In this document: in pieces, positions 11,810 through 23,712 of the stretch | How positions within the stretch are numbered: position 1 is the first letter of the stretch | Layout of the letters: every line of letters begins with the position of its first letter | Source: Fasciolopsis buskii | Lineage: Eukaryota; Platyhelminthes; Trematoda; Plagiorchiida; Fasciolidae | Direction of reading: 5' to 3' | DNA length: 64,000 nucleotides | NCBI GenBank assembly: GCA_008360955.1 | Contig: LUCM01006095.1 | Location: forward strand, 1-64,000 | Translations under genes and position numbers: made by a program | Notes under the pieces: model-generated | The model's database searches: none | What the model saw: only the letters and a program-made list of their open reading frames with translations | Told to the model about the DNA's origin: nothing

Positions 11810-12500
11810 ATTATTCAAATAAGCGAATGGCGTTACTCTTTGCTGATTTGTATCTGAAAGTGAAGTTTTCCTAAACTCTTCCAGCTGCTTGTCCCTCATT
11901 CATGATTTTTCTGTTCGCTCTGGCTTAAACCTTCATTTGCCAAAATGTATCGAATGTTTGTTAACTACTTCTCGGTCTGCTTACCCTGCTGACCCTTCTA
12001 TCATTAACGGAGAACCACTCAATAGGTTAGAAATTAGTATTGATAAAAACTTAAGATGGTCTTTTCACAACTCCATTTGCGTAAAAAATCCTAAAACACA
12101 AAATGACTCCGGTATTTCCAGATTAGGCAACACACAACTCCCTATTTGTTCACAAATGGTTTTTCCCGTTTTCCTCTCCTGTGCCCCTGTCATTTTTATT
12201 GGTTTACTAAAGAAAGACTTCAAGAAGCCTTCCTCGTGATTTGTCAATTATTAGTAGTGCATCTCATATACCACTAGATGAACTGCGCCAAACTGTGTGA
12301 CATGTATCTATCCGCGTGTAAAACATTTGCACATAAAATTATTTTGGATCCGTCCAATCCCTTACACGACATTTCTAAATGCTCTTCTCATAACTGGAAA
12401 CATTCTACCTTCCACTCCATACCCTCTGGGACAAACACCTATAGTGTCTCGAGTGTTCCCTAACTAGCCCGTATTCTCACCAAGCGAGAACAGATCATGA
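11810..12500 (+). mobile_element. CR1-like LINE reverse transcriptase fragment
   Basis: A plus-strand frame begins near 11813 with LFK, a stop, then ANGVTL, in the place of the LFKYADDVTL catalytic block. It continues in frame into 11889-12239 with SLIHDFSVRSGLNLHLPKC, ISIDKNLRWSFHN, and VFLSCAPVIFIGLLKKD. These are the ordered post-catalytic motifs of CR1-type LINEs (SNGLNLN.SKC, Y.DKNLRW..H, L.YCSPVIF.GL). A second frame at 12278-12463 carries the tail: LCDMYLSACKTFAHKI, LDPSNPLHD and IPSGTNTY. The catalytic tyrosine codon is now a stop and the two aspartates read N and G. Confidence 0.75.
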
Positions 12501-12689
12501 CTGATATTTTACAGAATCTCTCGTGAATATTAAATGCTTTATTCTTCGCCAAGTTTTTCACCTATGTATTCTGATAAATTGACGAACGCATTCTTTTTGT
12601 CTGAAATGCTGAGAGCTTTGTAAACAAAAGCCCAAAACAGTAGACTGTACCACAAAATGCTCAAATTTTTGTTCATACTTTAGATCAAA

Positions 12690-12835
12690 AGGCAAAACAC
12701 AGCATTCTTGGTAGATGTAATGCACATTACCAACAACGCTGTGTTATTAACATTATATCATTCACAATTAAAACCAATACATGGCGCATCGATTTTTCGA
12801 TACACTGCTTAAATCATTTAGTTCTGAAAAGGCAA
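12690..12835. repeat. inverted-repeat element family, copy 1
   Basis: 12763-12835 is the reverse complement of the left end of the copy at 51.96 kb, including the GTGTATCGAAAAATCGATGC block. 12731-12768 matches the right-hand part of that copy (ACGCTGTGTTATTAACATT, then TTCACAATTAAA). 12696-12720 is in addition a minus-strand piece of the same repeat (its GCATTACATCTACCAA block), so this locus is a rearranged, partly head-to-head copy. Confidence 0.65.
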
Positions 12836-15800
12836 AACCATGAGTAAACGGACAAAAGATTTAGTCATCCGACATTTTGAACCACAAGGTGTGAAATAAT
12901 TTGGCCACACCCTGATGTTCATCGATTTCCAGGGCAATGGTCATTACTAAGCTATGTCTTTAGCAGTACTCCGTTGTGGAACGTGAAGTGTTTTACAGTT
13001 CCAACGATTTGTTTTGACAAGATTTTCTCTTACTTTTAGGCGATGAATCACTAAACAGAACAACGAGATAGATATCTGAACCAAGTTCGTATCAGTGAAT
13101 AAAATTTCGCTATATGATTGAGGAAGTTTATTCCTTATCCAGCCTAGGCAAAGATTGAATTAACGGAACCTCATCAATATCAATACTTGACAATCTTCCA
13201 ACCCAATGAATATGTACCATGATGATAATGAGCACAGGTTGGTAATTGTGCACTGGAAGTCCAATCAACCTGCATGGCAAGAAAAAAGTTCAGTTGTCTG
13301 CACTTGATCAACAGCATGTTTTCATTGTTATCGCTCGGAGACTAATAAAGATTAAAATGGTTCTCACGATTCATTCAGGTGAAAAAATCTACGCTTACCA
13401 ATTAGCCAAAACGAATTATCACAAAATGGAATCTGTCAAACAGCCCTTTACTGGCAGATAAGCTGTGCAGCGCAGCTCACATTAAAAGTGAGTCAACACA
13501 TGAGATGTTTGTTGTGACAAGCAAATTTGATAATGTTTTTGAGAACTCAGTGATTAAAGAGAAGATAACTGCTAAGGCATAGAGTGACCCGTCTCGATTC
13601 CGCATATACTATCTCAGCCCGCATAGCCTTAATACAATCATTCTTCGGCTTTCATGAGCCCTTTATTCCCACGAAGCTATAAACATTTTTCGGGCTCGAA
13701 GATTCTTTTGACACTAGCAAAAACGTGATCAGTGTTCATTTGCTCATGCCTTTCTGGATATCGTTTCACAAGTACGCTCGCTCTTCTGCAGCATCGTAGA
13801 AACAAGTTAGTTGTGCTGCATGATGCAACAGAAACCAGCCATCTCATTAAGACAATCAACGGTCTCATGTAATTTCGGTTCTAACTACTTTTCACCTTTG
13901 CAATATTGGATTTAGGTTAGCTCAGCAAGGATTTCAGCAACATTTTTTGATTATTTCGCCACTCCTCAAATCGGAAACAATAAACAGAAGTTCGTCGATC
14001 GATGATCTTTAGCCTTATTCAGAAAACACAGGCGACTCTTCAAGTGACATTTTAGAAAGTTCTCCATGACATATTAAAGCAGTCGTTACTGTTACGAACC
14101 TGTTACAAACCACTGAGAAATTTCATATTATGAGGTAGCTTGTAAATAAAATTCTTTTGTCCATCGATTGCATCTTATTGACTATGTACTTATTCGTGTC
14201 TCTACAAATCATGGCAAACGTACGCCGCGTCTCCGATTCATCGAACCAACTCTAAAAGCCCATCAGAGACGCCTCAAAAACTGATCTCACATCGTCTCTC
14301 CGAAAACGCATTTACTTCTAGTTACGAAACCAAATTTGTAGTCCATTTTTAGAATTGTGAATAAACTAATGGAAAGTGCGAACTTCAAATCAGTGGCATG
14401 AGATCAAACAAGGAGCAAAATAACTGACGTGTTGAAAGACAAAACACAAAGTTAAACTGCCGAACGGCGGATAAGTCCGATTTACAAGTTTTCCGGTAAA
14501 AGTTCGGCAAGTTCTGTTTTCAACAGTTTGAGTTCACATTACTGAGAAACATTTAGTGAAATAAATGCTTTCAAATCAACTATTTTCTTCATCGATGCGA
14601 TGACGTAAATGTCACAAGCTCGATTCCTGCATTGACCGGTCACTTTTCTATTTGTCACGCTTTTCACAGTAACATCTCCTTCCAGGAATGTTATAAAGTC
14701 ATTGTTTAGGAAAAGGATCAAAGAATCATCAATAATTAAAATGAATCGAAAGAGCGTTTACTGGTCTTATATTTGCCTAATATTCCGAATCGGATCAGGA
14801 AAATAAAAAATGAATAAAGCATTTAAGCAAATTTTTGTTTGTTTTGTTTGACGATGTAAAGATGATTCCTAGAATTTTGAAATCGAATTCTGGCAAAGCA
14901 AGGTGTTTTCCTAAATCATGCCTGGAAGCAATGACAGAGGTTCAGTTCATATAATAATAAGCCACGTGTCGTGAATTGAATTAGAGCTAACTTCTTAGAA
15001 TTTGTTTGTGTGCTCGGCCTGACCACGGACTCCGATTTAATGCTTGCGATTGACGTCGCATTTTTGCATTCGATGCACCATCACTCACTCAGAGCTGGTG
15101 TGAAGTTTACTCGGTACAAATAAAGAGTTACTTGATAAGTCATGCTATTCTGCCTTATGCGATAAGTCTCAATCATTCCACGTAATTGTTGTCGGTGAAG
15201 GTTGGAAGAAAACCAAAATATTTAAATCTTAAAGTCACAACCAAAGTAAAACCCCATAAAACGGAGCAAAAAGTAGACAAAAAATAGATTTCTATCTATT
15301 GACGGCTATTCTAAGATTAATAAAACTCCAACTGTCTGTCGGGACTTGAATGGAATAAAAACTACTAATAGCATCACTTTTATCATATATTAACCCGAAC
15401 ACATGGATGGTCTATTGACAACAGGCAGTATGGCAGAGTTAACAAGAGAAATGATGAAATCCAAGTGCATCGAAATAAGGCGCAGCAGTATAAATAGTCG
15501 TGTCGTTTTCCGCACAAATGAGGGATCAACCGTCTGAGCTAAAATCCGGAGACCAGGATATAAGCGACAGAAGTCGTCAAAATGATTCGTTGAGTTTTTA
15601 CTTCGGAAAATGTAGTGAATTTGGTTCTTTCCCATCATTGGTGTTCTTATGCTATCTGGTTTTGAGCTGCGTTAATTAAAAATTCCTATTCATTTTACGG
15701 TCACTTTGAAGTCGTCCATTGCAGCAGCGTCAGCTTGAACTGTCTGCCCGCGCGTACTTTCGGAACACTAGAAAATTCAACCTGAATGAATATTGATTTT

Positions 15801-16470
15801 GATGTAAACCACAGAAAGAAGTAGTAGCAATGAATAACACAGTATATTATCAAGGGAAATTCCACTGTTGAGAACTCATGCATTGTCAGCCACAAGAGGT
15901 GTAAGCAAGTGAAACTTGATGAAACCATTTCACATTCTGATCATGTACCAAAAATTACTCACACTGCTTTAAAGTGCTGTTTCTTTTGAGGACGCCTTAG
16001 TGATACAGTAAAAGTTTATCATCTGAGGCATATTTTGTTGTCCAAGTAAGGTTTTTAAAAGCACTTATCCTTCTACAAAACTTAAATTCAACCCATTAAA
16101 ACTTTCCTAAAGCTACCCGTCTTCCTAAAACGGTCTGACTTTGTTTTATGTAGGATCGACAACAAATTGTTTTAGATGAGACAACTGGTGCTGCAAGAAG
16201 GGAGTGTTATGTAGTGCTCCAATGCACCAAAGCTTGATGATCTCTTAGTGACATATGATAAGTTTCACCAAAACCAAAAGGGTTAAAATAAAACCCACAC
16301 GAGAAATTCCAGATATCGATTAGCCACAAAATAAGAGTCCTAGAGCCAGGAGTATCAAGTAGCAAAAGGGACAAAGTTCAAACGATTTGAGAAACAACAG
16401 TGTGACGAACCAGATCGTTCTCAATTATTCGTGATCATGCCATACATATCATAAAATATGATTTATGAAA
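12836..16470. other. no recognised gene
   Basis: AT-rich with only short open frames; no motif or convincing exon recognised. Probably intron or intergenic. Confidence 0.4.
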
Positions 16471-16471
16471 C

Positions 16472-16640
16472 AATTCACCACGTGATATCATCGCTCAACT
16501 GACCATTGAGAAACACTGGAAGCAATGTATAGCTGTTTCATCCTTGTTAGGAATCATCAGCAGTGCATATCCCCTGGGATGCGAACCTCGAACGAACGAT
16601 TTTGAGTCGAACGCCTTAGCCATTAAGCTAACGGGCAGCC
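16472..16640 (-). mobile_element. tRNA-derived SINE, copy 1
   Basis: Minus strand starts at 16640 with a tRNA-like head. An A-box-like TTAGCTTAATGGCTAAGG leads into a Leu-like GACTCAAAATC arm and a B-box GAGGTTCGCATCCC (one mismatch to GGTTCGANTCC). A non-tRNA body follows with GATGATTCCTAACAAGGATG and ends near 16472. The same head and body recur at 35.27 kb on the plus strand, and the body recurs at 43.24 kb, which makes this a dispersed Pol III retroposon rather than a tRNA gene. Confidence 0.7.
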
Positions 16641-16754
16641 TTCGAATCGTTCGTTGAACTTCACCACATGATAATGTTGCACCTAACCGTCACTGATTTG
16701 CTATAATTGAGAGAGGAATATGATAGATTACATTTCTAGTGGTCAAAATATATA

Positions 16755-16800
16755 CGCTGCTGTTTGTGTGCGTGTGTTTGTGCGTGTATATGGGTGAGAC
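16755..16800. repeat. GT-rich simple repeat, imperfect
   Basis: Alternating GT with interruptions (GTGTGCGTGTGTTTGTGCGTG). It directly abuts the 3' end of the Penelope-like element. Confidence 0.7.
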
Positions 16801-16959
16801 GAGTGGAGGTTGAAGTTATGAGTCAGGGGATGCGATTCTCATCCGTGGCCCGGGTCTTTAAGGCATTCGATAAATTTTGTGTGCCCAGTGGGCCAGGGAA
16901 ACTTCGCTGTTTACACAAACTATTTTTGAGCTCACGATGGTGGATCGTAGAGTGAAATG

Positions 16960-17240
16960 CCTCCGATGTAAATAAAACCCGGGACTTCACCAGTCTTGAT
17001 AACCTACCCCGGACTTTGTTCTGAATATTCTACATTCACCATGTGGCTAGAATCAGCCAAGTGTGAAAACACAGCACTGGTGATAGTTTTAATCATTCCT
17101 GTGCTTAACCAATCCGGGTGGTGTTTACGAACCTATTCGATTAGAAGTCTGGATGTACGGCCAATGTACGCTGCCCCACAGGAACAGGTGAATGAGGGCA
17201 CACAGAATGAGGGCATAGAATCCCGCCTACTATCTTTAAG
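16960..17240 (-). pseudogene. GIY-YIG endonuclease domain of the Penelope-like element
   Basis: A minus frame reads FCVPSFTCSCGAAYIGRTSR, which carries the CxC-G-x-x-YIGRT form of GIY-YIG used by Penelope elements. After one stop it continues as VRKHHPDWLSTGM and then AVFSHLADSSHMVNVEY, matching the R..EH..W and H....H..D segments that follow the catalytic strand. It is degenerate beyond about 16960. The domain would nick target DNA. Confidence 0.8.
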
Positions 17241-17246
17241 GCATGA

Positions 17247-17579
17247 CTACACGAGGGACTTTGAGTCAAACGGGATTTGTAGTTTTGCTGCGTGGAACGG
17301 CTTATAGACAGTTCTGGACAATCTGTGATAGATAACGTCCACTGGAGTGTCACCCTTAAAGGGCAAATCAAGGTATAGGGTTTTCTTTTCGACGGTTGCT
17401 TTCATATGCCTTTCTTCAGAATGTCCCATGGTTTTGACCATGAAACATTCAGTATAGCTGTTCTGCCAAAACACATTCCGTAACAATATAAGCTGCTTCT
17501 GTATAATATCTTTAGCACAAATATTCCGTGCTCTACTGGCTAAACAAATTATTAGGTTTCGTTTTACTTTATGCCACAC
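17247..17579 (-). pseudogene. Penelope-like RT C-terminal connector
   Basis: The 110-codon frame reads NLIICLASRARNICAKD, then LRNVFWQNSYTECFMVKTMG, then VEKKTLYLDLPFKGDTPVDV and RRLSRTVYKPFHAAKLQIPF-type residues (R read as H at one place). This order of basic helix, VEKK and LPFKGD, and AAKLQI is the conserved post-RT region of Penelope elements just before the endonuclease. It sits right after the DGVAMGS motif with no palm C segment in between. Confidence 0.85.
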
Positions 17580-17711
17580 AAAACTGCTGAAATGAATATG
17601 CTGGCCGTTCCGAGTAGCGATCCCATTGCCACCCCATCTTTGTGACGATAAACTTACCCATTAAATTTGAATTGAACATTTTTTGTGCACACGAAAATGA
17701 GTTGCCTCAGT

Positions 17712-18050
17712 TCATCCACTGAAACACCTACGTCGATATTGTTCCCATAGGTTATCAATTGTTTCACTGATAGGTACCTTTGTGAACAGTGAGGTAACAT
17801 CAAGTGAGAACATTCGCTTTCCCGAAAGATCCAACTTTCTGATGATTTCCACGAAACTAAAGGTGTCCCGTAAGCTGTAGTTTGAGACTGCTAACCTTAC
17901 CGGCTCCAACAATCTAGTTGACCACTTCGCTGTCAAGTGATAAGGTGAGTTGCTCATGTCTAGGATAGATCTCAAAGGCACTCCTTCCTTGTGTACCTTC
18001 GGCAGCCCGTATAGTCTCGGAATAATCGTCCCAGTTGGTCGTATTCATTC
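17712..18050 (-). pseudogene. Penelope-like RT, N-terminal half
   Basis: The open frame 17712-17981 reads PLRSILDMSNSPYHLTAKW, then LLEPVRLAVSNYSLRDTFSF, then GKRMFSLDVTSLFTKVPISE. The last string contains the S-x-D-V-T-S-L-F-T-x-V-P motif, in which the aspartate is one of the three catalytic RT residues. Upstream, LYGLPKVHKEG (about 17982-18020) is the strongly conserved Penelope entry motif, in the same frame. Confidence 0.88.
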
Positions 18051-18220
18051 AGACATAGTTGCAACTTCAATTCCCTCCTCTCAATAACCGTACCTTCGTG
18101 GAAGTCGATTTTGCTGCCTGATCCGTTTTATCTTATTCGACCGAGTCAAACGTGAACTTCCTTAAGTCGCCTAGCACAGACTTTATCTTTCCTATATAGT
18201 CATTTTTGCTGAGGATCACG

Positions 18221-21200
18221 ATTCATGCACCAAACGTGGAGGAAAAATCGCACCAGCCCAGCCCATAATTTCGACCACCCGTTTCACGCACACATACACT
18301 ACAGTGGACATATTTGGACTAATAGAACGGTAACCTATCATCCCCCTCTCATTTGTAGTAAATCATATCTGATATTATTGTAAGTCCCTCGCGCAAGCTT
18401 TTGAGCGACGCGTAGCGACCAAACTAATCCAAACCGTTACGGTACGATTTGAAGCAAGCTAATTATATACATTATTCAAACCTCAACACGGCTCCTTTCG
18501 GGCTCTATTATTCCGATTTCTGACAATAAATCACGTGAACGACAAAGGGTGTCAAATGAAATTAACCAACGGTTAACCAAAGCTCTTGGCAATGGTGAGA
18601 GTCAAAATTGTGCTGACGATACAGTTGATTCGATGCGATTTGTCCCGGGGAAGGCAGTTAAAAATCAGTGGACAATATATAAGGGAGGAAATATCAATGG
18701 TTGTTTCGGATTTCTTTTCGGAACTGTTTACCGTTATGTATTGACATGAGTACTAATGACTGATTACTTTCTTGTTCGTCATACTGTGCTGTTTCTCAGT
18801 GTTTTCATATGATTCCGTCATTCTTAAAAACATTCTGAATGGTTTCATCCAATCTTCCGTCATGGACACCGTGTAAACATGTAAAACCCAAATAGGTCTC
18901 CGAGAATTATAAGTTCAAGTTGGAGAGTCATCAGTTTCCTTCAAATTATTTAACTTACACACACTGACATTGCACTTTTCTCACCTGATATCCGCAATTC
19001 ATTAGGCGATAGGAAAGCGTTCATCCCAAACATTAAATGGTTGTAAATGAATGCAATTTATCCGTTGCCCAAAGACGCAACGGATGAACCTCTCAGAAGC
19101 AATTATCCGCAGAATAGATTGATGTCATAATGAACAGCCTGGAATTCTTGAAATTTATCCACAATTAAAATTCAGAATAACCGAATAGACACCTGCATTA
19201 CTAACACCCCCATTCACGACATCATTTGCAGCAAAATGTATTATTATTAGTTGTAATATGCTGGATGGGTAATAGTTACTTATGCAATGTCAAATGGAAA
19301 TGTTCAAAATTAACGTTTTGATAGTATCGAGTACTGTTTTTTGCGTTGTGATGCACACTACTTAAAGTAGGCCAGTTCTGATTGTTGTCACTGGAAAGCA
19401 ACATCACTAAGGAGAGAATTAGCCCCTGGTCCGCACCAGTGCCGTTTTCGTAAAACTGCCTTACATGTGCACATCTCAAAGCTAACTTCAAGTGACCATT
19501 CGAACAAACTTGTGAAGAAGTCTTCTGTAACAAATAGTAAGGTATATCTGCGGTCGAAAATTCCAGGCGTCATGACCCGCGAAACGAAGGTGCTGACAAA
19601 CTATTTATAGTTTTCACTACATTATCCGAAGCTGTTTTTTTCATTCTAAGGTTGACTGGTCATCAATCAAATCAGAAATCTATTAGGTACTGGACGTTAT
19701 GAGTTGTCTGCGAAATTGGATTCGTGACTTTATATTGTGTTTACAACCTGTAAAAATGTGACCACAAGATGCACAACAAGGATGTAAATAAATACGAAGC
19801 TTTAGCGATTACTCTTAAGAAAACAGAGCGAAAAATAGATTGCGAGTATCGTTAAAATTAGGACCGTAAACGCTGAAAAGATCAACGGAATGTGAGAGCA
19901 GAAAGCACGAGCCGATATCGATAATCCAAAAATTTCTTGTAGTTTTAAATGGCCCAACATTTTGTTACTTATACTTTGGACACCTGCGTCGCACAGGCAA
20001 CCGAAGAAGATGGCAGAGGTATTTGAACCGTAAGAGCAAATGTTCTTGAACCTTTCCGGAGATAGGTGTTGTTTCGGACTGTTGTATCCGATGAAATCCA
20101 CATTATAAATCAAATATTACATAAACTAAATAAAGAGTTGAAAGAAATCATGGGGCAATAGGATTGCTTTTCTTTAGGAAAGAAGTGGCATTATTGGTTT
20201 GTTTGCGTGAAAAATTATAAGTTGAGTAGCCTATTTCTCACTAAGATATCATGGGCTACGTGTCCTATACAGACTAAAAAGATTATGAGCATCAAAGTAC
20301 TTTCTAATTTTCGTTGTGGGCCTACTGCAGTCTGCAACTTCAGTTACGCTAACCACCCCTTTTGATGCTGGAATCTCTCGTGAACTACTGTCATGTTTCT
20401 CGGGGATGTCTGCAATTTCCTCGAGGTAAAAATCAAAATTTCAAATTAAATTATCCTACTTAAGTCCTCATTGTAATTGTATTGGGCATTGACAACTAAC
20501 CGCCTCTCGTCCATAAGTTGCTTAATTTCTAACAGTAATAGACAATGACTTTGTTTCTCTTAACTCAATCAAACCGCGTGCCCGACTGAATGTCAGCTGC
20601 ATCTTCTGTGGCGGAATAAAAAGTCTTCTGCAATTGTTGCTTACAAAATACTACCGGTATTTCTTTTTCGCAACTATGAAAAATTGTTTTTCTCACAGGA
20701 GGATTTACGTCGGTTTTGTGTTCGGGTGAAGTTCATCAGTTTTCTCAAGTGGGCAAACAGAAAAAGTGTCACGGAATTAACGAAGTACGGCTGGTCAAAA
20801 TGTTTTCGGCGAATTCAAGAGTTCTAGTCAATAAATTTAAATCAATAGCATGTCGGATTAATAAGTCCCGTCCATTCCTCAGAATATTTTATCGTAAAAT
20901 TTCTGTGAGAACAAGTTCTGGGAAGAAGGACTTCATAAAAGACATGCCAAAGTACTGAAGAGGGGAGAATGGAAGTTGTCCATGAATTTTTTGAACTGTT
21001 CAGCATAAAAAATATATGAACAACAGATGTGAATCATAATAGATACCCCTTTTATTTATACGGACTTGTGAAACAATAAGCATCCGTTTGGGGTGCTGCA
21101 GCGATCTGTGTCCACTAGATGATTTAGTTTGGTTACGCAACCAGACATGCCTAATATGGACCGAAGGGTACCGAACAAAGTGAGGCTATCTCAACTCACT

Positions 21201-23625
21201 AAATCACTCGTTCACTGCAATCTTCTGAGAGCACTGGAAACAAATCACAAAAAACAAAGTGTTCTACGTCAGCCCAAGCCATTGGACTCTAACACAAATA
21301 GCTAGCACTGTCCCCCCTAGAGCCGGTGGAAAACAGATTTCTTAATAATCGATGTCTTGAAACAAATCAAAGCTAAATCCCATCAACAAACATTTCCATT
21401 ATTTGTTAGGTTTAATTTCACTAAGCAACTTCTAGGAAGCGGAAAATGTATCTGTGTCTTGCAGTGTACCTTGTGTAAGTTTCGTTACACTAAAGCCTGA
21501 AAAAGTGAATAATTTTGTGGTTTGTGACAAAAATTCTGTACGCTCTAGGACTCGAGACTGTCATCCACCAGGAAGTCAGCGGGTTCCAAAATGATTACAT
21601 CAGGGTGTGTTGGCCTCCAGTTTCCTCATTTCACGTCACGGATTCACATGATGCAGTGGGAAATTTTTAAGATTAATTTAAGCACAGTTTACCTCGCCAC
21701 AAACGGCCAGCACCGTTGATCTGGTTCGATACTTTTCAGATGGGGTTGTTTCAGGGGTTATCACCCAAAATTCCTAGATCTCAGTCCGTCGCCGGTCGTG
21801 ACGAAGACTTTCGGAATTGCCTTCGACTGTACTGTTGTAGCAGCTGGAGGCTGTTATGCGTGATACATTTAGAAGGCAAATTTCTGATCAGACATGCACG
21901 ACAAAGCACATATACACAATGATAGCTGGACTTCATTATTTGGTGCACGGATATTGGATACTTCCAATTAGACTTTGAGTTTCCATTTAAATGCTTCTTC
22001 GGAGTTTCGTTGGGGCTGCATTATTCAAATTCCCTGACTAAACATGGAACTTCAGACCCAAATGATTTAGAATATTGATGACCTATTTAGTCACGATACT
22101 TTGCATCAAAAACATCAGTGCTGGGTTTAACTACTGCAAAGCATACATTTTGCTTCTATCTTCGCGATTAAAACAAACAGTTTCTGTACAGTGGAAGTAC
22201 CCTTGACACCGTCAATGGTCATGCGTTTCATCAGCACTCTCATGAGTTGACACCGTTTCATGACGTTCTTACCGAGAAATTGTTTGAATCCCGATTTTTC
22301 CCCAATCCTTCTAATCTTTCGGTAGAAGTCAGTCTCCACGTGCCGGCATGAAGTGGCCAACTTCTATCTAAGAATATTTTGGAAAAGATAAACGAGACGC
22401 AAAAGAATGATGATGTCGTTCTTCGGAAACTGACGGTGGGAACGGATTCAACTGATTACGGGGCATTCTGGAAAACCGGCTGTTCCGGCGGGGATCTCGT
22501 AATTTCATACCATGAATATGTATCAGAAATTTGAGTAAACTCCCAAAACAGGGCTTGTAGTTGGTATGCGAAGCTGTTTTAGGCATGCTACTAATAAAAC
22601 AACCAAACTGAATACAATGTATTGAAAACCGCTACTCCTACTCGCAGTAAACCACAAACTCCATCAAGCACAGGGTTGGGTTTTCTGTGGTCATCTTCCA
22701 CCTGAATTCAATTGACAACTACTATTTATGTTGCACTTTGTTTAGATAGCAATTCAACCATCTTGAATGGTATCCTGCAGCCAAAGCAAAACGTAGTGTT
22801 TGTCTAATCCATTTTTAGGCATACATTTTTGGCAAAGAAAATTAGCAACTTACTGCCCGCATGAGAAAACAATAACCGATCTTGGTGAAACTTAAAATGT
22901 TAGCAAACAACCGCTAGAAGCGCAATGTCATGTTTCGGGCCTCGGCATTTCTCAAAACAACTGCTATTTCTCATCAAAAGCAACCGGACATATGAATCAG
23001 AAAACTGGTGCACACAAAATTCAGCTTACGAAACCATGTACGCACGAATACCTTCTCTGGATTTTATCAGCGTCTAGCATGATCACTAAGTGATGGAATT
23101 ACAGACCTCCGGGATTTGCCTAATTTGCTTGCTGTAATAAAACTGAATGGTATCGCAGGGCAACAGCACCAAAAATGTATTGTTTTTGCCCGGTAAAGAG
23201 CACTCTTCGAGTATATTAACGAAGTTCTGTTTGCCTTATATTCCACTTAGCCATTCCTACTGGTTACCGACTCGACGGTATTCATTCACAAAGGAACGAA
23301 ACAACAAAGCACTGCACATTACGCAAGTAGCAATTGTCAGACCTTTTTAAATTTTTTTGCACGACGGGAAATGTTGTTTTCATTGTTTTTTACATTTTGA
23401 CCATACTTCTGGATGGGAAACAGGGTCGATCATCTTTAATTTACAACCGTCGATTGGCATATGGAGAGCTTGGAGTTTGGACGTGACAGCTGGAAATGGG
23501 AGAATGTTCCCAGCGCCTGGCAAAGGCCACACCCTTTTCGCAGAAATAATATATGCTTACCTTGCATAAACAGAAGAGTTAAACAGGTGGCTGTCAACGA
23601 TACTGAAATTAGTCGTAATAATTTT
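18221..23625. other. no recognised gene
   Basis: No domain recognised. Short open frames (for example 19802-20113 minus, 20716-20958 plus, 22127-22586 minus) carry no family signature. The stretch 22390-22590 is GC-richer and could be an old repeat. Confidence 0.4.
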
Positions 23626-23628
23626 AGC

Positions 23629-23712
23629 AGTAGTTGAAGTGTTGGTGGTGGTATTGGTAGCAGTAGTAACAGTGACAGTAGTACTGGTAACAATAATATT
23701 AGTAGTGATCAC
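23629..23712. repeat. imperfect (GTA/GGT)n-type trinucleotide repeat
   Basis: Run of related trinucleotides GTT, GGT, GTA, GTG and AGT extending from a GTTGGTGGTGGTATTGG start to an ATTAGTAGTG end. It creates an artefactual leucine-rich frame on the minus strand. Confidence 0.75.

Larger units (their letters stand above)
16800..18220 (-). mobile_element. Penelope-like element with GIY-YIG domain, internally deleted
   Basis: On the minus strand the pieces appear in order. An N-terminal NDYIGKIKSVLGDLRKF segment lies near 18180-18210. Then come IRPTGTIIPRLYGLPKVHK (about 17985-18050), the RT fingers and first palm motif (17712-17981), and a DGVAMGS thumb-side motif (17580-17700). The RT C-terminal connector is at 17247-17579 and a GIY-YIG-type endonuclease at about 16960-17215. 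Frames change between pieces and the stretch carrying the YxDD active site is missing, so the element is dead. In working Penelope-like elements these domains copy and insert the RNA, often at telomeric or A-rich sites. Confidence 0.88.

Noticed and set aside
23436..23693. Leucine-rich minus frame suggesting a membrane protein
   Set aside because: Its leucine run is the antisense of a GTA/GGT trinucleotide repeat.
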